Translations under genes and position numbers: made by a program
Notes under the pieces: model-generated
What the model saw: the letters and a program-made list of their open reading frames with translations, nothing else
Databases searched by the model: none
What the model was told of the DNA's origin: nothing
Part shown: one piece after another, positions 25,275 to 35,221 of the stretch
How the letters are laid out: each line of letters opens with the position of its first letter
Numbering within the stretch: position 1 is the stretch's first letter
DNA from: Prauserella isguenensis
GTDB taxonomy: Bacteria > Actinomycetota > Actinomycetes > Mycobacteriales > Pseudonocardiaceae
Length of the DNA: 64,000 bases
Assembly (NCBI RefSeq): GCF_014191605.1
Contig: NZ_JACHWU010000009.1
Span: forward strand, 1 to 64,000
Direction: 5' to 3'

Positions 25275-26522
25275 TCAGGCCGCGCGGTGGCCGCAGCGCC
25301 ACACGGCCCACGTGAGCGGGACGCCGGGCCGGTAGGCGAGGTGGGTGGCCGACGGTGCGTCGAGTACGTGCAGGTCGGCGCGCGCACCGGCACGCACCGT
25401 GCCGACGGCGCCGTCGCCGGTGTCACGGCGCAGGGCCCGCGCGCCGCCCGCGGTTGCGGCCCACACGGCCTCGCGCACCGTCAGGCCCATCTGCAACACG
25501 GCCGTCGCCACACAGAACGCCATGGACGTCGTGTACGAACTGCCCGGGTTGGCGTTGCTGGCGAGGGCGACGGCGGCACCCGCGTCCCACAGCCTCCGCG
25601 CCGGGGCGAGCGGCTGCCGGGTGGACAGGTCGCACGCGGGCAGAAGGGTCGCGACGGTCGACGACGAGGCCAGCGCGTCGACGTCCTCGTCGGTCAGGTG
25701 GGTGCAGTGGTCGACACTCGCCGCGTCGTGGCGCACCGCGAGCCGCACGCCGGGCCCGTTGCCGAGCTGGTTGCCGTGCACCCGCACCCCGAGGCCCCTG
25801 GTCGCGGCCGCTGCCACGATGCGCTCGGACTGCGCCTCGTCGAACGCACCCGCTTCGCAGAACACGTCGACCCACGCGGCGTACGGGGCGACGGCGTCGA
25901 GCATGTCGCCGCACACGAGGTCCACGTAGGACTCCGCGTCGGCCCCGGGCGGTACGAGGTGCGCGCCGAGATAGGTCACCTCGTCGGCGTGCCGGGCGGC
26001 GAGCCGGGCCGAGCGGGTCTCGTCCTCGACGGTCAGGCCGTAGCCGGTCTTCGTCTCCAGGCACGTCGTGCCCTGCCGGACGGCCTCGTCGAGGTGGGCC
26101 GTCAGGTTGGCTTCGAGGTCCGCGTCGCTCGCCGCCCGCGTGCGGGCGACGGTCGTGGCGATGCCGCCCGCCTGGTACGGCTCCCCCGCCATGCGCGCCT
26201 CGAACTCGGCGGTGCGGTCGCCCACGAAGACGAGGTGCGTGTGGCTGTCCACCCAGCCGGGCAGCACCGCGCGCCCGCCGACGTCCACGGCGGCGTCGGC
26301 CGCCGGAGCCACGGCGGACTCGCCCACCCAGGCGATCCGATCGGCCTCCAGTACGACCGCTGCGTCGCGCAGGATCCCCAGCCCGGGATCGTTCGTGGTC
26401 AGCTCGCCGATACCGGTGATCAGAGTGGACGCCGGGTGCACAGTGGACGGCGGGTGCACAGTGGACGGCGGGTGCGGCGGGGCCGTCGAGGGGTCGGCGG
26501 CGGGACGCGGGTTCGGGGTCAT
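25275..26522 (-). CDS. hutI: Imidazolonepropionase
   Basis: A 415-aa amidohydrolase converting 4-imidazolone-5-propanoate to N-formimidoyl-L-glutamate, the third step of histidine breakdown. Metal-site motifs are WVDSHTHLVF, GVRVHGNQLG and VDHCTHL; the catalytic region includes ETKTGYGL and ASNANPGS. The start overlaps the hutF stop by four bases (ATGA). The first 35 residues contain a proline-rich triplicate HPPST/VHPAST from an 18-bp tandem repeat, absent from usual HutI proteins. A GTG inside the repeat could be the true start. Confidence 0.92.
   Translation of the reverse strand: MTPNPRPAADPSTAPPHPPSTVHPPSTVHPASTLITGIGELTTNDPGLGILRDAAVVLEADRIAWVGESAVAPAADAAVDVGGRAVLPGWVDSHTHLVFVGDRTAEFEARMAGEPYQAGGIATTVARTRAASDADLEANLTAHLDEAVRQGTTCLETKTGYGLTVEDETRSARLAARHADEVTYLGAHLVPPGADAESYVDLVCGDMLDAVAPYAAWVDVFCEAGAFDEAQSERIVAAAATRGLGVRVHGNQLGNGPGVRLAVRHDAASVDHCTHLTDEDVDALASSSTVATLLPACDLSTRQPLAPARRLWDAGAAVALASNANPGSSYTTSMAFCVATAVLQMGLTVREAVWAATAGGARALRRDTGDGAVGTVRAGARADLHVLDAPSATHLAYRPGVPLTWAVWRCGHRAA
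26423..26476. repeat. 18-bp tandem repeat, three copies, at the hutI 5' end
   Basis: Units at 26423-26440, 26441-26458 and 26459-26476 read approximately CAGTGGACGGCGGGTGCA and differ at one or two positions. On the coding strand they give the repeated peptide VHPPST. Because 18 is a multiple of three the frame is kept, so the copy number could change without inactivating the gene. Confidence 0.85.
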
Positions 26523-27895
26523 AGTAGTTTTCCGATCTCGGCCGCCAGGTCGGCGGCGGGACGTTCGATACGAGTGTGCTCCCCGTCGGATACCACGGAC
26601 CGCCCGGCGACGAGCACGTCGGTGACGTCGGCCCCGGTCGCGGTGAGCGGGGCGCCGTCGGGTGCCCCGCCCGCGGTGCGGACCGAGTCGAGTCGCACGG
26701 TCACGAGGTCGGCCTGCCCGCCCGGTTCGATCCGGCCGACGTCGTCGAAGCCGATCGCGGCGTGGTCGGTCGCCGCGGCGACCAGGTCGTCGACGGCGAA
26801 TCTGCCGCGCGCCTCCGCGGCCAGCCGTTCGTTCAGTTCCAGCGCCCGCGTCTCCTCGAAGGCGTCGATCACGGCGTGGCTGTCGCTGCCCAGACACAGC
26901 CGCACGCCCGCTGCCGCCAACGCCGAGGCGGGCCCGATGCCGTCGCCCAGGTCACGTTCGGTCGTGGGGCAGAAGCACGCCCGCGTCCGCGACGCTCCGA
27001 GTGTCGACATGTCGTCGTCGGTCAGATGCGTCGCGTGGACGGCGGTGGTGCGCTCGGCCAGCACGCCGTGACGCGCCAACAGCGCCGTCGGCGTCACGCC
27101 GTGCACCCGCAGGCAGTCCTCGTTCTCGGCGCGCTGCTCGGACAGGTGGACGTGGAGCGGCCTGCCCGCTGCCCACTCGGCCACGACGGGCAGTTGCGGC
27201 GCCGGCACGGCGCGCACCGAATGCGCAGCCGCCCCGACGACGACGTGCTCACCGCCGGGCCGGAAATCCTCCGCCCGGGAGGCCCAGCCGTCGGCGTCGC
27301 CGTCACCGAACCGCAGCTGGACACCCTCGAGGGGCTTGTCCGGACCGCCCGCGAGGTAGCACGTGTCGAGCAGGCAGATACGGATCCCGGCGTCGGCGGC
27401 CGCCGCGACGAGCGCGGCGCTCATCGCGTTCGGATCGTCGTAGCGCCTGCCGCCCGGGCCGTGGTGCAGGTAGTGGAACTCACCGACGCTCGTGTACCCG
27501 GCCAGCACCATCTCCGCGTAGACGGCCCGCGCGAGACGGTAGTACGCGTCCGGGTCGAGCCGTTCGGCGAGGCGGTACATCAGCGCGCGCCAGGTCCAGA
27601 ACGTGCCGCGGTCGCCGTGCGTGCGCCCGCGCAGCGCTCGGTGGAACGCGTGCGAGTGCGCGTTCGCCATGCCGGGCAACGTCAGACCCCGCAACGTCCG
27701 GCCGCGCCGTGCTCTGCCGGGTTCGACCGCGACGATCGCCCCGCCGGCCACGTCGACGCCCACACCCTCGGCCACCCCGCCGGGCAGCCAGGCGTACTCG
27801 CACCAGTACTCGCTCACCCCGGCCGCGGCGGTGCTCCGGGTCCCACGGCTCCGCGGCCCACGGCTGTCCGGCTCATCACGCACCGGCCCGCTCAC
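26519..27895 (-). CDS. hutF: Formimidoylglutamate deiminase
   Basis: A 458-aa amidohydrolase releasing ammonia from N-formimidoyl-L-glutamate to give N-formyl-L-glutamate. Family motifs are MANAHSHAFHRALRG, PLHVHLSEQ, VHATHLTDDD and LCLGSDSHAVID. The presence of HutF rather than a formimidoylglutamase marks the five-step variant of the Hut pathway, which needs a later deformylase. The GTG start overlaps the preceding stop (GTGA). The first ~27 residues look nonconserved, so a slightly later start is possible. Confidence 0.9.
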   Translation of the reverse strand: MSGPVRDEPDSRGPRSRGTRSTAAAGVSEYWCEYAWLPGGVAEGVGVDVAGGAIVAVEPGRARRGRTLRGLTLPGMANAHSHAFHRALRGRTHGDRGTFWTWRALMYRLAERLDPDAYYRLARAVYAEMVLAGYTSVGEFHYLHHGPGGRRYDDPNAMSAALVAAAADAGIRICLLDTCYLAGGPDKPLEGVQLRFGDGDADGWASRAEDFRPGGEHVVVGAAAHSVRAVPAPQLPVVAEWAAGRPLHVHLSEQRAENEDCLRVHGVTPTALLARHGVLAERTTAVHATHLTDDDMSTLGASRTRACFCPTTERDLGDGIGPASALAAAGVRLCLGSDSHAVIDAFEETRALELNERLAAEARGRFAVDDLVAAATDHAAIGFDDVGRIEPGGQADLVTVRLDSVRTAGGAPDGAPLTATGADVTDVLVAGRSVVSDGEHTRIERPAADLAAEIGKLL

Positions 27896-29115
27896 GCCGA
27901 CAGCCCCGACAACACGGTCGCCAGCGCCTCCGCACCGGCGTCCACATCGGAGTCCTCGGCGAACTCCTCGGGGGCGTGGCTGACGCCGGTCGGGTTGCGC
28001 ACGTACAGCATCGCCGCGGGCACGTGTGCCGACAGCACGGCCGCGTCGTGCCCGGCGCCGGTCGGCAGCGCGGGCACGCCGCCCAGTTGGGCCGACACCG
28101 CGTCGCGCAGCGCCGGGTCGAACACCACCTCGTCACCCCACGACTCCTCGCTCAGCGCGACGGTGCAGCCCTCCGCCTCGGCGGCGGCCCGCGCCGCGGA
28201 CTCGACGTCCCGCACCACCGACGGCACGTCGGGACCCCGGGCGTCGAGCCAGAGGTCCACGGTCGAGGCGATGACGTTGGTGCCACCGGGGTTCGCCGCG
28301 AGTCTGCCGACCGTGGCGCGCGTTCCGGGGGCGGACGCGGCGATACGGCGCACGGCGGCGACGGTCTCCGCGGCGGGCAGCATCGGATCCCGGCGATCGT
28401 CCATGGGGGTCGCTCCGGCGTGGTTGCCCTGGCCCGCGAACGTCAGCCGCCACCGCCCGTGCGCGATCACGGTGCTGCCGACGGCGACGGGCCCGCCGAG
28501 ATCGATCAGGCCGCGCCCTTGTTCGACGTGCAGTTCGACGAACCTGCCGATACGGCCGACGAAGTCCGGATCGGCACCGATGCGCTCCGGGTCGAGGCCG
28601 GCGCCCCGCACGGCGTCGGCGAACGTCGTGCCGTCGGGATCGCGCAGCCGGAGGGCCTTCTCCGCGGGCAACGACCCGGTCAGCAGCCGCGATCCGAGGC
28701 ACGGCACGCCGAACCGGCCGCCCTCCTCCTCGCTGAACACGACGACGCCCAGCGGCTTCGCAGGTGTCACACCCCGCGCCCGCAGAATGTCCACTGCGGT
28801 CAGTGCACTCACGACGCCCAGTGGCCCGTCGAACGCTCCGCCACCGGGAACCGAGTCGAGATGGCTGCCGGTGACGACCGCGTCCGGGCCGGGGGCGCCC
28901 CACCACGCCCAGAGATTGCCGCACCGGTCCTGCTCGAGATCGAGCCCGCGACGCCGCGCCTCGCCCGCGAACCACTCACGCAGTTCCAGCTCGGCGGTGT
29001 CGAACACGTGCCGGGAGTATCCGCCGCGCGTGCGGTCGCGCCCGACGTCGGCGATGTCGGCGAGCAGTCCGCTCGCGCTCGGCTCCGGTGTGCCTGTCAC
29101 GTCCGCCATGGTCAC
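27892..29115 (-). CDS. M20-family amidohydrolase (allantoate amidohydrolase-like) in the hut operon
   Basis: A 407-aa zinc amidohydrolase of the AllC/HyuC (M20) family, visible in [41 protein letters not shown] and GAGHDAA. Annotation pipelines would call it allantoate amidohydrolase or N-carbamoyl-amino-acid hydrolase. Its position between hutU and hutF, coupled to both by GTGA overlaps, argues for a role in histidine degradation. The missing step is N-formylglutamate to glutamate and formate (HutG), a chemically similar amide hydrolysis. That assignment is inference. Confidence 0.88.
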   Translation of the reverse strand: MTMADVTGTPEPSASGLLADIADVGRDRTRGGYSRHVFDTAELELREWFAGEARRRGLDLEQDRCGNLWAWWGAPGPDAVVTGSHLDSVPGGGAFDGPLGVVSALTAVDILRARGVTPAKPLGVVVFSEEEGGRFGVPCLGSRLLTGSLPAEKALRLRDPDGTTFADAVRGAGLDPERIGADPDFVGRIGRFVELHVEQGRGLIDLGGPVAVGSTVIAHGRWRLTFAGQGNHAGATPMDDRRDPMLPAAETVAAVRRIAASAPGTRATVGRLAANPGGTNVIASTVDLWLDARGPDVPSVVRDVESAARAAAEAEGCTVALSEESWGDEVVFDPALRDAVSAQLGGVPALPTGAGHDAAVLSAHVPAAMLYVRNPTGVSHAPEEFAEDSDVDAGAEALATVLSGLSA

Positions 29116-30728
29116 CGCCGCATCGGCACGGTCAGGCCACCGGCCGTGGCGGCCTCCGCGGCACGCTCGTACCCGGCGTCGACGTGCCGCAGCACTCCGG
29201 TGGCGGGGTCGTTGCTGAGCACCCGTTCGAGCTTGCGAGCGGCGAGCTCGGTCCCGTCGGCGACGGTGACCTGGCCCGCGTGGATCGAACGGCCCATGCC
29301 GACGCCGCCGCCGTGGTGGATGGACACCCAGGTCGCGCCGGAGGCCGTGTTGACAAGGGCGTTCAACAGCGGCCAGTCCGCGATCGCATCAGAACCGTCC
29401 ATCATGGACTCGGTCTCGCGGTACGGTGAGGCGACGCTGCCCGAGTCGAGGTGGTCCCGGCCGATGACGACCGGTGCCGAGAGCTGCCCGCTGGCGACCA
29501 TCTCGTTGAACCGCAGGCCGGCCAGATGCCGCTCGCCGTGACCGAGCCAGCAGAGCCGGGCGGGCAGGCCCTGGAACGACACCCGCTCGCCCGCCATGCG
29601 GATCCAGCGCGCGAGCGACTCGTTCTCGGGGAACAGCTCCAGCACGGCCCTGTCGGTGGCGGCGATGTCCGCCGGGTCGCCCGAGAGTGCAGCCCACCGG
29701 AACGGGCCCTTGCCCTCGCAGAACAGCGGCCGGATGTAGGCGGGCACGAAGCCGGGGAAGTCGAACGCCCGCTCGTACCCGCCGGCCTGAGCCTCGCTGC
29801 GCAGCGAGTTGCCGTAGTCGAACACCTCGGCGCCGCGGTCGGAGAACCCGACCATCGCCCTCACGTGCTCGGCCATCGACTCCCGCGCCCGGTCGGTGAA
29901 CTCGTCGGGCTTGGCGGCGGCGTAGTCGTGCCAGTCCCCGACGTCCACACCGGACGGCAAGTAGGCCAGCGGATCGTGTGCCGACGTCTGGTCGGTGACG
30001 ATGTCGACGTCGACGTCTCGGCGTAGCAGTTCGGGCAGGATCTCGGCGGCGTTGCCGATCACGCCGACCGACAGCGCGCGGCGGTTCGCCTTGGCCGTCG
30101 TCACGCGGGTGATCGCGTCGTCGAGGTCGGTGGCCAGCTCGTCGAGGTAGGCGGTCTCGAGCCGGCGCTGCGCGCGGTGCGGATCGCACTCGATCACCAG
30201 GGCCGCGCCGTCGTTCATCGTCACCGCAAGCGGTTGCGCACCGCCCATGCCGCCGAGCCCCGCGGTGACCGTCAGGGTGCCGGCGAGCGTGCCGCCGAAG
30301 CGTTTCTCCGCCACGGCCGCGAACGTCTCGTACGTGCCCTGGAGGATGCCCTGGGTGCCGATGTAGATCCACGACCCGGCGGTCATCTGGCCGTACATCG
30401 TCAACCCCATGGCCTCGAGCCTGCGGAACTCCGGCCAGTTGGCCCAGTCGCCGACGAGGTTGGAGTTGGCGATGAGCACGCGCGGCGCCCACTCGTGGGT
30501 GCTCAACACGCCGACGGGTTTGCCCGACTGCACGAGCAGGGTCTCGTCCTCGGCCACCGTGGCCAGCGTGGCGGCGATGGCGTCGTAACTGGCCCGGTCA
30601 CGGGCGGCCTTGCCCGTGCCGCCGTAGACGACGAGGTCCTCGGGCCGCTCGGCGACCTCGGGATCGAGGTTGTTGCGCAGCATCCGCAGCGCAGCCTCGG
30701 TCTGCCAGTTCTTGGTGGTCAGGCTCAT
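29112..30728 (-). CDS. hutU: Urocanate hydratase
   Basis: A 538-aa NAD-dependent enzyme converting urocanate to imidazolonepropionate. Highly conserved stretches include [14 protein letters not shown]-like [43 protein letters not shown] and [17 protein letters not shown]. Length is near the usual 550-560. The ATG start overlaps the hutH stop by four bases. Confidence 0.96.
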   Translation of the reverse strand: MSLTTKNWQTEAALRMLRNNLDPEVAERPEDLVVYGGTGKAARDRASYDAIAATLATVAEDETLLVQSGKPVGVLSTHEWAPRVLIANSNLVGDWANWPEFRRLEAMGLTMYGQMTAGSWIYIGTQGILQGTYETFAAVAEKRFGGTLAGTLTVTAGLGGMGGAQPLAVTMNDGAALVIECDPHRAQRRLETAYLDELATDLDDAITRVTTAKANRRALSVGVIGNAAEILPELLRRDVDVDIVTDQTSAHDPLAYLPSGVDVGDWHDYAAAKPDEFTDRARESMAEHVRAMVGFSDRGAEVFDYGNSLRSEAQAGGYERAFDFPGFVPAYIRPLFCEGKGPFRWAALSGDPADIAATDRAVLELFPENESLARWIRMAGERVSFQGLPARLCWLGHGERHLAGLRFNEMVASGQLSAPVVIGRDHLDSGSVASPYRETESMMDGSDAIADWPLLNALVNTASGATWVSIHHGGGVGMGRSIHAGQVTVADGTELAARKLERVLSNDPATGVLRHVDAGYERAAEAATAGGLTVPMRR

Positions 30729-32260
30729 GCTTCCTCCACACAGCTCTGCACGGCACCGGAGGCGATGAGCTCCTCGGCCGCGGCGATCTCGGGGGCGAGG
30801 TGACGGTCGGGGCCGGGACCACCGACGCGGGTGCGCAGTAGGTCGCGGACCGCACCGGTCACCGGAGCGGGGCGCAGCGGGGCGCGCAGGTCGAGCGCAC
30901 GCGCCGCGGTGAGCAGTTCGACGGCCAGCACGGTGCGCAGACCGTCGACGCCGCGGCGCAGTTTCCGCGCCGCCGACCAGCCCATGGAGACGTGGTCCTC
31001 CTGCATCGCGCTGCTCGGGATGGAGTCGACCGACGACGGCGTGGCCAGCCGCTTGAGCTCGCTGACGATGCCCGCCTGCGTGTACTGGGCGATCATGTGC
31101 CCGGAGTCGACACCCGGGTCCTCGGCGAGGAACGCGGGCAGCCCGTGCGAACGCGCGACGTCGAGCATCCGGTCGGTGCGGCGCTCGGCGATCGACGCGA
31201 CGTCCGCGACCGGGATGGCGAGGAAGTCGAGCACGTACCCGAGCGGCGAGCCGTGGAAGTTGCCGTTGGACTCGACGCGCCCGTCGGCGAGCACGACCGG
31301 ATTGTCCACAGCGGACACGAGTTCGCGGTCGGCGACGGCCTCGGCGTGGGCGAGCGTGTCCCGCGCCGCTCCGTGCACCTGCGGTGCGCAGCGCAGCGAG
31401 TAGGCGTCCTGCACGCGGGTGCAGTCGGGGCCGCGGTGGCTGGCGACGATCTCCGAACCGGCCAGCGCCTCGCGCATGCGCCGCGCGGAGACGGCCTGTC
31501 CCGGGTGCGGGCGGAGTGCCTGCAGGTCCTCGGCGAACACCCGGTCGGTGCCGAGCTGCGCCTCGACGCTCATCGCCGCGGTCAGGTCGGCGACGTCGAG
31601 CAGCGCGGCGAGGTCACGAATGGCCAGCGCGAGCATTCCGAGCATGCCGTCGGTGCCGTTGGTCAGCGCCAGGCCCTCCTTCTCCGCCAGGGTGACCGGG
31701 GTGATCCCGGCGTCCCGGAGCGCGTCGGTGGCGGGGCGGGTGGCGCCGTCGGGCCCGACGACCTCGCCCTCCCCCATCAGCGCGAGAGCGACGGCCGACA
31801 GCGGCGCGAGGTCCCCGGAACAGCCGAGCGAACCGTACTCGGGCACGACCGGCGTGATGCCGGCGTTGAGCAGGGCGGCCAGCGCGTCGACGGTGGAGGT
31901 CCGCACACCCGTGTGCCCGGTGGTCAGGGTGCGCAGGCGCAGCAGCATCAGCGCGCGCACCACCTCGGTCTCGACGGCCGGTCCGGCACCGGCCGCGTGC
32001 GAGCGGATCAGCGAGCGCTGCAGGTCGGCCCTGCGTTCCGGTGGGATGCTGCGCACGGCCAGCGCACCGAAGCCGGTGGACACGCCGTACGACGGCGTCG
32101 TCGCGTCGGCGAGGGCGTCGACGTGTGCGCGGGCGGTGGCGACGTTCTTCCGCGCCACCGCGTCGACGGCCACGGGGGCACCGCCGCGGGCGACGGCGAC
32201 GACGCCGTCGCGCGTCAGCGGAGCGGATCCGATCACTACCTCGTTCGGCTCGTTCGGCAT
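30725..32260 (-). CDS. hutH: Histidine ammonia-lyase
   Basis: A 511-aa lyase that deaminates L-histidine to trans-urocanate. The tripeptide forming the MIO prosthetic group is Cys147-Ser148-Gly149 in [13 protein letters not shown]. The Cys replaces the more common Ala and is a variant I recall from streptomycete enzymes. Other signatures are [10 protein letters not shown] and [15 protein letters not shown]. It is the first gene of the five-gene operon and is divergent from the IclR regulator with an 81-base gap. Confidence 0.95.
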   Translation of the reverse strand: MPNEPNEVVIGSAPLTRDGVVAVARGGAPVAVDAVARKNVATARAHVDALADATTPSYGVSTGFGALAVRSIPPERRADLQRSLIRSHAAGAGPAVETEVVRALMLLRLRTLTTGHTGVRTSTVDALAALLNAGITPVVPEYGSLGCSGDLAPLSAVALALMGEGEVVGPDGATRPATDALRDAGITPVTLAEKEGLALTNGTDGMLGMLALAIRDLAALLDVADLTAAMSVEAQLGTDRVFAEDLQALRPHPGQAVSARRMREALAGSEIVASHRGPDCTRVQDAYSLRCAPQVHGAARDTLAHAEAVADRELVSAVDNPVVLADGRVESNGNFHGSPLGYVLDFLAIPVADVASIAERRTDRMLDVARSHGLPAFLAEDPGVDSGHMIAQYTQAGIVSELKRLATPSSVDSIPSSAMQEDHVSMGWSAARKLRRGVDGLRTVLAVELLTAARALDLRAPLRPAPVTGAVRDLLRTRVGGPGPDRHLAPEIAAAEELIASGAVQSCVEEA

Positions 32261-32341
32261 GTCCTCATTGCACCGCGTGGAGGGCGGGCTCATCAGCGCC
32301 GACGGTAGGATTTCCGTCTCGGATCCCAGACAGGAGGACTG

Positions 32342-33217
32342 ATGGCGCAGGACAGCACCTCCACCAGGAGCGAGCAGGCCGCCCAGGGAAACGTACCTGC
32401 GCTGCGGCGCGGGCTCGCGCTGCTCGGCGTACTCGCCCGGCACGCGGGACCGGTCTCGGCGGCGACGCTGGCACGCGAGGCGGGCGTGCCCCGGTCCTCG
32501 ACGTACCACCTGCTCACCGAGCTGCAGGTCGCCGGATTCGTCGTCCACCTGCCCGCCGAGCGACGGTACGGGCTGGGCATCGCCGCGTTCGAGCTCGGCT
32601 CGTCGTACCTGCGGCACGACCCGCTCGAACGCCTGGCGGGGCCGATCCTGCGCAGGCTCGTCGACGAGACCGGGCACACCGCGCACCTGGGCGTGCTGCA
32701 CGGGGGCGAGCTCGTCTACCTCATCAAGGAACGCCCACCACAGCCTCAGACGGTCGTCACCGACGTGGGTGTTCGCCTGCCCGCGCATCTGACCGCCTCC
32801 GGCAGGGCGATGCTCACCCACCTGCCGAAACCTCAGGTCAGGGCGCTGTATCCGGCTGCGTCGGCGTTCGTCCGGCGCACCGCCAGGGGACCGCGGAGCC
32901 TGGCCGAACTGCGGGCGACGCTCGCAGCCCACGACCGGCTCGGCTGGGCGGTCGAGGACGGCCACGTGACGGCGGAGTTCGCGTCCGTCGCCCACCCGGC
33001 GTTCGACCACGGCGGCAGGCCGTTGGCGGCCATCAGCCTGACCTTCCGCCACCGCTGCCACGACGGCGACGACGCGGGCGGCGGGTCCGGCGGGTCCGGC
33101 GGGTCCGAGGACGCCGACGTCGAATGCGGCGCCACCTGGCCCGACCTCGCCGCGAGCGTCCGCCGTGCCGCGGCCGAACTCACGACGCGAATCGGAGGCC
33201 TGCCGCCCACCGCGTGA
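32342..33217 (+). CDS. IclR-family regulator (probable hut regulator)
   Basis: A 291-aa regulator. The N-terminal winged HTH is about 17-80 (LARHAGPVSAATLAREAGVPRSSTYHLLTEL) and the IclR ligand domain about 95-280. A glycine/serine run (GGGSGGSGGSEDAD) near 245 is an unusual low-complexity insert. The ATG has AGGAGG six bases upstream. Its divergent placement from hutH suggests control of the hut operon, with histidine or urocanate as the likely effector. Confidence 0.85.
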   Translation: MAQDSTSTRSEQAAQGNVPALRRGLALLGVLARHAGPVSAATLAREAGVPRSSTYHLLTELQVAGFVVHLPAERRYGLGIAAFELGSSYLRHDPLERLAGPILRRLVDETGHTAHLGVLHGGELVYLIKERPPQPQTVVTDVGVRLPAHLTASGRAMLTHLPKPQVRALYPAASAFVRRTARGPRSLAELRATLAAHDRLGWAVEDGHVTAEFASVAHPAFDHGGRPLAAISLTFRHRCHDGDDAGGGSGGSGGSEDADVECGATWPDLAASVRRAAAELTTRIGGLPPTA

Positions 33218-33326
33218 ACGTCCTGCCGACAGCGCGTCGTGGGGTTTGCCGGCCCTGCCGGAGAGCGGCCGGCGGGGCCGCGCTCGCCGGAGCGTCACCG
33301 TCGGTGCGGACCGGCCGGACGAATCA

Positions 33327-33360
33327 GGCCGAACGGTCGTTGACATTGGGCCGTTCGGCC
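33327..33360. promoter_or_regulatory. Inverted repeat flanking a TTGACA hexamer upstream of phoX
   Basis: GGCCGAACGG (33327-33336) and CCGTTCGGCC (33351-33360) are perfect inverted 10-bp arms with a 14-base spacer containing TTGACA at 33340-33345, a canonical -35 hexamer. This suits a repressor-controlled promoter for the phosphatase gene, though no clear -10 follows at the normal distance. It lies in the 272-base gap 33218-33489. Confidence 0.4.
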
Positions 33361-33489
33361 CCGCCCCGGTTCCTCGGCACACTCTCCGATCGGCAGTCGG
33401 TCAAAGATCGTTCATCGCGACCTGCGCGGCGGGCAATGTCGGACGTGTGGGGTGAAATCGACCTTCCGGACTTTCAAGGAGCGCCAGTC

Positions 33490-34827
33490 ATGGTCGAACG
33501 CCCCACCACACCCTCCAACCTGTCCCGCCGCGGTTTCCTCCGTAGCGGAGCCGCCGTCGGCGCCACGTCGGCACTACTCGGCATGATGGGAGCCACGACC
33601 GCGTCGGCGAAGCCGGGCCGTGGTCCGCAGCAGGCCGAGAACAACGGCGGGTACGGCCCCCTCCAGCCGGCCCCCGGAGGGGAGCTGCTGCTGCCGGCAG
33701 GCTTCTCGTGTGTCGCGTTCGGACACACGGGCACGCCGATGAGCGACGGCAGACCCACTCCGGGGATGCACGACGGCATGGCCGCGTTCGCCGGTGAGGA
33801 CGGGCGTATCCGCCTGGTGCGCAACCACGAACAGAGCGAGGGCGCGGCGTTCGCCTCGCCGTCGTACGACCCGGCCGCCGCGGGCGGTACCACCACGATG
33901 GTGTTCGACCCGGAGAAGATGGAGCTCGTCGACACGTTCCCGAGCCTCACGGGCACGATCCGCAACTGTGCGGGCGGCCCGACGCCGTGGGGTTCGTGGC
34001 TGTCCTGTGAGGAGACGTTCACCGGCCTCGACGTCGACACCCCGCACGGGTACGTCTTCGAGGTTCCCGCCGGTGCGGACGGCCCCGTGGATCCGGTGCC
34101 GTACAAGGAGATGGGCCGGTTCACGCACGAGGCCGTCGCGATCGACGAGGCGACGGGCATCGTCTACCAGACCGAGGACCGCGGTAGTGCCGGGTTCTAC
34201 CGGTTCGTGCCGAACAAGCCGGGCGAGCTGGCCGCGGGCGGCAAGCTGCAGATGCTGGCGATCAAGGACAAGCCGGGGTTCGACACGCGGCTCGGTCAGA
34301 AGCCGAACCGGACGTTGCCGGTCGAGTGGGTCGACATCGACGATCCGGACCCGGACAGCGACGACAGCCTCGCGGTGGCCCGGCAGGGCTGGGACAAGGG
34401 CGCGGCCGTGTTCGCGCGCCTCGAGGGTGCCTGGTTCGGCGGTGGGTCGATCTACCTGGTCTCGACCAATGGCGGCGACGCGGGCATCGGTCAGGTGTGG
34501 GAGTACCGGGCGCGTGGCAACTCGGGCGGCCAGCTCGTGCTGGTGTACGAGTCGACGAACCCTGACCTGCTCGAAAGTCCGGACAACATCTGCGTCTCGC
34601 CGAACACGGGCGGGTTGGTGCTGTGCGAGGACGGCAGCGGGAAGGATCTGCTACGCGGTGTGACGAACCGGGGCGAGATCTTCGACCTCGCGGAGCTCAA
34701 CTCGTCGAACACGAGCGAGCTCGCGGGTGCGACGTTCTCCCCGGACGGGAAGATCCTCTTCTTCAACGTCCAGTCGCCGGGTGTCACCTACGCGGTCACC
34801 GGGCCGTGGGAGCGCGGAGCGCTCTGA
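33490..34827 (+). CDS. phoX: Tat-exported alkaline phosphatase PhoX family (DUF839)
   Basis: A 445-aa calcium/iron-dependent phosphomonoesterase of the PhoX family, exported folded. The Tat signal is SRRGFLRSGAAVG (about 10-22), followed by a hydrophobic stretch ending TASA. Family hallmarks are RLVRNHEQ, NCAGGPTPWGSWLSCEET (metal-site cysteine and glutamate), RFTHEAVAID, EDRGSAGFYRF and SPDNICVSP. The start ATG 33490 was chosen for AAGGAG upstream and the twin-arginine position. The last codons and stop form the first unit of the tandem repeat at 34811. Confidence 0.9.
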   Translation: MVERPTTPSNLSRRGFLRSGAAVGATSALLGMMGATTASAKPGRGPQQAENNGGYGPLQPAPGGELLLPAGFSCVAFGHTGTPMSDGRPTPGMHDGMAAFAGEDGRIRLVRNHEQSEGAAFASPSYDPAAAGGTTTMVFDPEKMELVDTFPSLTGTIRNCAGGPTPWGSWLSCEETFTGLDVDTPHGYVFEVPAGADGPVDPVPYKEMGRFTHEAVAIDEATGIVYQTEDRGSAGFYRFVPNKPGELAAGGKLQMLAIKDKPGFDTRLGQKPNRTLPVEWVDIDDPDPDSDDSLAVARQGWDKGAAVFARLEGAWFGGGSIYLVSTNGGDAGIGQVWEYRARGNSGGQLVLVYESTNPDLLESPDNICVSPNTGGLVLCEDGSGKDLLRGVTNRGEIFDLAELNSSNTSELAGATFSPDGKILFFNVQSPGVTYAVTGPWERGAL

Positions 34828-34905
34828 TGAATCGGTAGCGCGGAGCGCTCTGACGGCCCGGGAGCGCGGCGCGCTCTGACAAATCGGGAGCGCGGCGCGC
34901 TCTGG
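34811..34905. repeat. 26-bp tandem repeat, four copies, spanning the phoX stop codon
   Basis: Units start at 34811, 34837, 34863 and 34889. Each begins AGCGCGG(A/C)GCGCTCTG and holds a short palindrome (AGCGC-N3-GCGCT). The first unit encodes the phoX end (ERGAL stop), so the gene's terminal codons are reiterated downstream. Each copy can fold into a small hairpin. Confidence 0.88.
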
Positions 34906-34929
34906 TCAGCGGTGGTCGAGCGCGTTGAG

Positions 34930-34961
34930 GGCCCCGTTGGTCCGCGGGAACCGCCGGGGCC
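34930..34961 (+). terminator. Probable phoX terminator
   Basis: GGCCCCG (34930-34936) pairs with CGGGGCC (34955-34961), with partial pairing inside the loop, followed by GTTTCCC. It lies about 100 bases after the phoX stop, beyond the repeat block. Confidence 0.5.
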
Positions 34962-35221
34962 GTTTCCCGTGTCGCGACAGCGACGCCACCGCCGGCCGCA
35001 CTCCTCCGGTAGGATGACGTCATCCGGTTTGTCCGGCCGTCGGCCGGAACCGGCGGAAGCGGCGCCGACGCAGCGGTTTCGCCTGTTGAATGGCGAAGCG
35101 GCTCGCCGGGAATGCCGTGACCCGGGGGATGTCTTGACGGTGACCTGCCAGGAAGGGCGATGGACGACAGTTGTAGTACCGGCACCCGGATCGTGAGCGA
35201 GAGCACCGCGAGGTGCCGCAC
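34962..35221 (+). other. Leader region of the DUF21 gene pair
   Basis: There is no coding sequence in this 260-base stretch before the first DUF21 gene. A tight hairpin-forming sequence TCCGGCCGTCGGCCGGA (near 35031-35047) and several GC-rich complementary patches suggest a structured 5' untranslated region. I could not match it to a known riboswitch. Metal-responsive leaders are known upstream of some CorC-type genes, so it merits a covariance search. Confidence 0.3.

Noticed and set aside
33401-33420. Pho box upstream of phoX
   Set aside because: A single GTTCATC is present at 33410-33416, but the direct repeat spacing needed for a PhoP site is absent.
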